A stretch of 64,000 nucleotides of DNA, from NCBI GenBank assembly GCA_022494885.1, contig JAGVSM010001345.1:124001-188000 (forward strand), read 5' to 3'. Position 1 is the stretch's first letter; the number at the start of each line of letters is the position of its first letter. Source of the stretch: Micrasema longulum (lineage: Eukaryota > Arthropoda > Insecta > Trichoptera > Brachycentridae). The position numbers were made by a program, and so were the translations under genes. This document shows, in pieces, positions 63,196 through 64,000 of this stretch. Under the pieces are notes generated by a model. That model was not told the origin of the DNA. It saw nothing but the letters and a program-made list of their open reading frames with translations, and searched no databases.

Positions 63196-64000
63196 GTAAG
63201 TTTAACTTTTAAAAATATTTGTTTTAGAGAACTAGGGTTAAGTAGTTGAGGGTTGTTGAGATTCCAGTTAGAGATTGACAGAAGACATGAGGTTGCTGTT
63301 TCATGCATATTTGTTACATGGCAAATAAGATACAGCACTTCGTTGTGTAGCGCGAGCGTAGCGGCGATGATGGGTTGAAGAGACTGCTTATGAACTACAT
63401 GCTGGAACTGAGCGACTACGTCAACCTTTCCCTTACTGTCCTAAAAACACCCGCGAGTTACGGTGCTGTGAAGTCACTACACATTAAAAAAATAAGAGAT
63501 TTAAAAAGGAAAAAATGGAATATTTATAGGGAATGGCTTTAATTATCTATAATTTAATTTAAAGATGATAATATTTAAAATCTAACTGCTTAAAGCATAA
63601 AAAAAACCATTGGGTATCGCTTACGACTCGGGCGAAACGTGCAACCGCGCTAACTTGCCGAGAGCTACTAATAATAAGTGGCTAGTACTAGACTACGTGA
63701 CTAACTGCGAAGGGCGTAAATTCTGTACTTTTTTCATCATACGCAACAATGTAAAACATTGGTATACTGTGAGTATAATCTATCCCCAATTTCCGATAAA
63801 ATGCTTTTTTTGTGCCTAATAAGTACTTATTATTTAATAACAAATTATTCCAGTCGATACGTAAATGTGTAATGGAAGAATACTGAAAATCTAAACCCGA
63901 TATTTATTATATTTATAAATTTATTATAATTATTAGACGCAATGTGTACTAGCTACACATCACCGGGGAGGGAGGGTTAAGTTGAGTCTTCGGACTGGCT
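63196..64000 (+). other. start of the intron after the IIS1 exon
   Basis: Mostly an LTR-like repeat (63235-63735). The last 200 bases are AT-rich with no recognised exon. The IIS2 exon must lie beyond the window. Confidence 0.6.
63235..63735 (-). mobile_element. LTR-like repeat, longest copy
   Basis: Joins the part shared with 3990-4215 (agagattgacagaagacatg, then gatgatgggttgaagagact) to the part shared, inverted, with 29490-29800 (acacccgcgagttacggtgc to cgggcgaaacgtgcaa). It thus links both fragments into one element of at least 500 bp. No internal gag/pol is present. Confidence 0.55.

Larger units (their letters stand above)
49641..62997 (+). other. 13-kb intron between microexon and IIS1 exon
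   Basis: Rich in elements listed separately (CR1 tail, mariner hairpin, ribozyme foldback, SINEs, full-length mariner, interrupted mariner, small hairpin element). Nothing recognised in 49810-50220, 50310-50800, 52215-52810, 53830-54570, 55980-56630, 57270-58130, 59430-60140 and 60610-62260. Confidence 0.55.

Noticed and set aside
60635..60859. 74-codon forward open frame
   Set aside because: No recognised domain and overlaps sequence that looks like decayed repeat.
61178..61558. 126-codon reverse-strand open frame
   Set aside because: No recognisable motif, low-complexity composition, no splice or promoter support. Chance is likely.
63600..63735. IIS2 exon of cac after the IIS1 exon
   Set aside because: The open-looking stretch is the LTR-like repeat also found inverted at 29490; it lacks the S2 motif.
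1..64000. CRISPR arrays, bacterial operons, riboswitches
   Set aside because: The DNA is clearly from an animal nuclear genome with spliced exons. The tandem arrays have long, diverging units without spacer structure.

Overview
This window is AT-rich animal DNA carrying part of one long, intron-rich gene on the + strand. The gene is the alpha-1 (pore-forming) subunit of a Cav2-type presynaptic voltage-gated calcium channel, orthologous to insect cacophony (cac). Thirteen coding exons can be placed between 12085 and 63195. They run from transmembrane segment S1 of repeat I to S1 of repeat II, and every splice phase agrees. The gene continues past both window edges: the 5' exons (N-terminus) lie before position 1 and the rest of repeat II lies after 64000. 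The protein match, the exon organisation and the transposon families (RTE, Jockey-like, CR1-like, Penelope, mariner, tRNA-derived SINEs) point to an insect. I cannot name the order or species from sequence alone.

The gene contains two pairs of mutually exclusive exons. At 23144-23244 and 27644-27744 are two 101-nt versions of the repeat I voltage sensor (S4). At 36832-36947 and 38205-38320 are two 116-nt versions of the I-II linker. Only the downstream linker version carries a canonical alpha-interaction domain for the beta subunit and a QxxER G-beta-gamma motif. Neither exon length is a multiple of three, so each pair is locked to one choice. An 18-nt in-frame microexon candidate (49623-49640) sits between the acidic I-II linker exon and the repeat II S1 exon. 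Together these choices set gating charge, beta-subunit and G-protein coupling, and linker length of the presynaptic channel.

Nearly everything else is intron filled with transposon debris, much of it nested. It includes four RTE retrotransposon 3' halves of one family, Jockey-like and CR1-like LINE tails, and three tRNA-derived SINE families. It also includes a complete but broken mariner with terminal repeats (54579-55973) carrying a SINE, a Tigger/pogo element (18896-20174), several foldback MITEs, LTR-like pieces and several tandem arrays.

The most unusual signal is a foldback element present twice (17984-18327 and 51903-52209). Its arms each contain a sequence that fits the hammerhead ribozyme core: a CUGACGA box, a stem-loop, GAAA, a palindromic stem III and a paired stem I. 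A Penelope-type GIY-YIG endonuclease relic (about 43900-44260) lies upstream of a related motif (44786-44825), which suggests that these are Penelope-like termini or derived retrozymes.

Layout: 1-12084 intron with retroelement debris and a 113-bp tandem array; 12085-17547 exons IS1 and IS2-S3; 17548-23143 ribozyme foldback, hairpin MITE, Tigger and RTE; 23144-27744 alternative S4 exons with a tandem array between them; 30053-36173 IS5, pore and IS6; 36832-41021 alternative AID exons and linker; 44917-49640 acidic linker and microexon; 49641-62997 a 13-kb intron with mariners and SINEs; 62998-63195 IIS1; then LTR-like sequence to the end.
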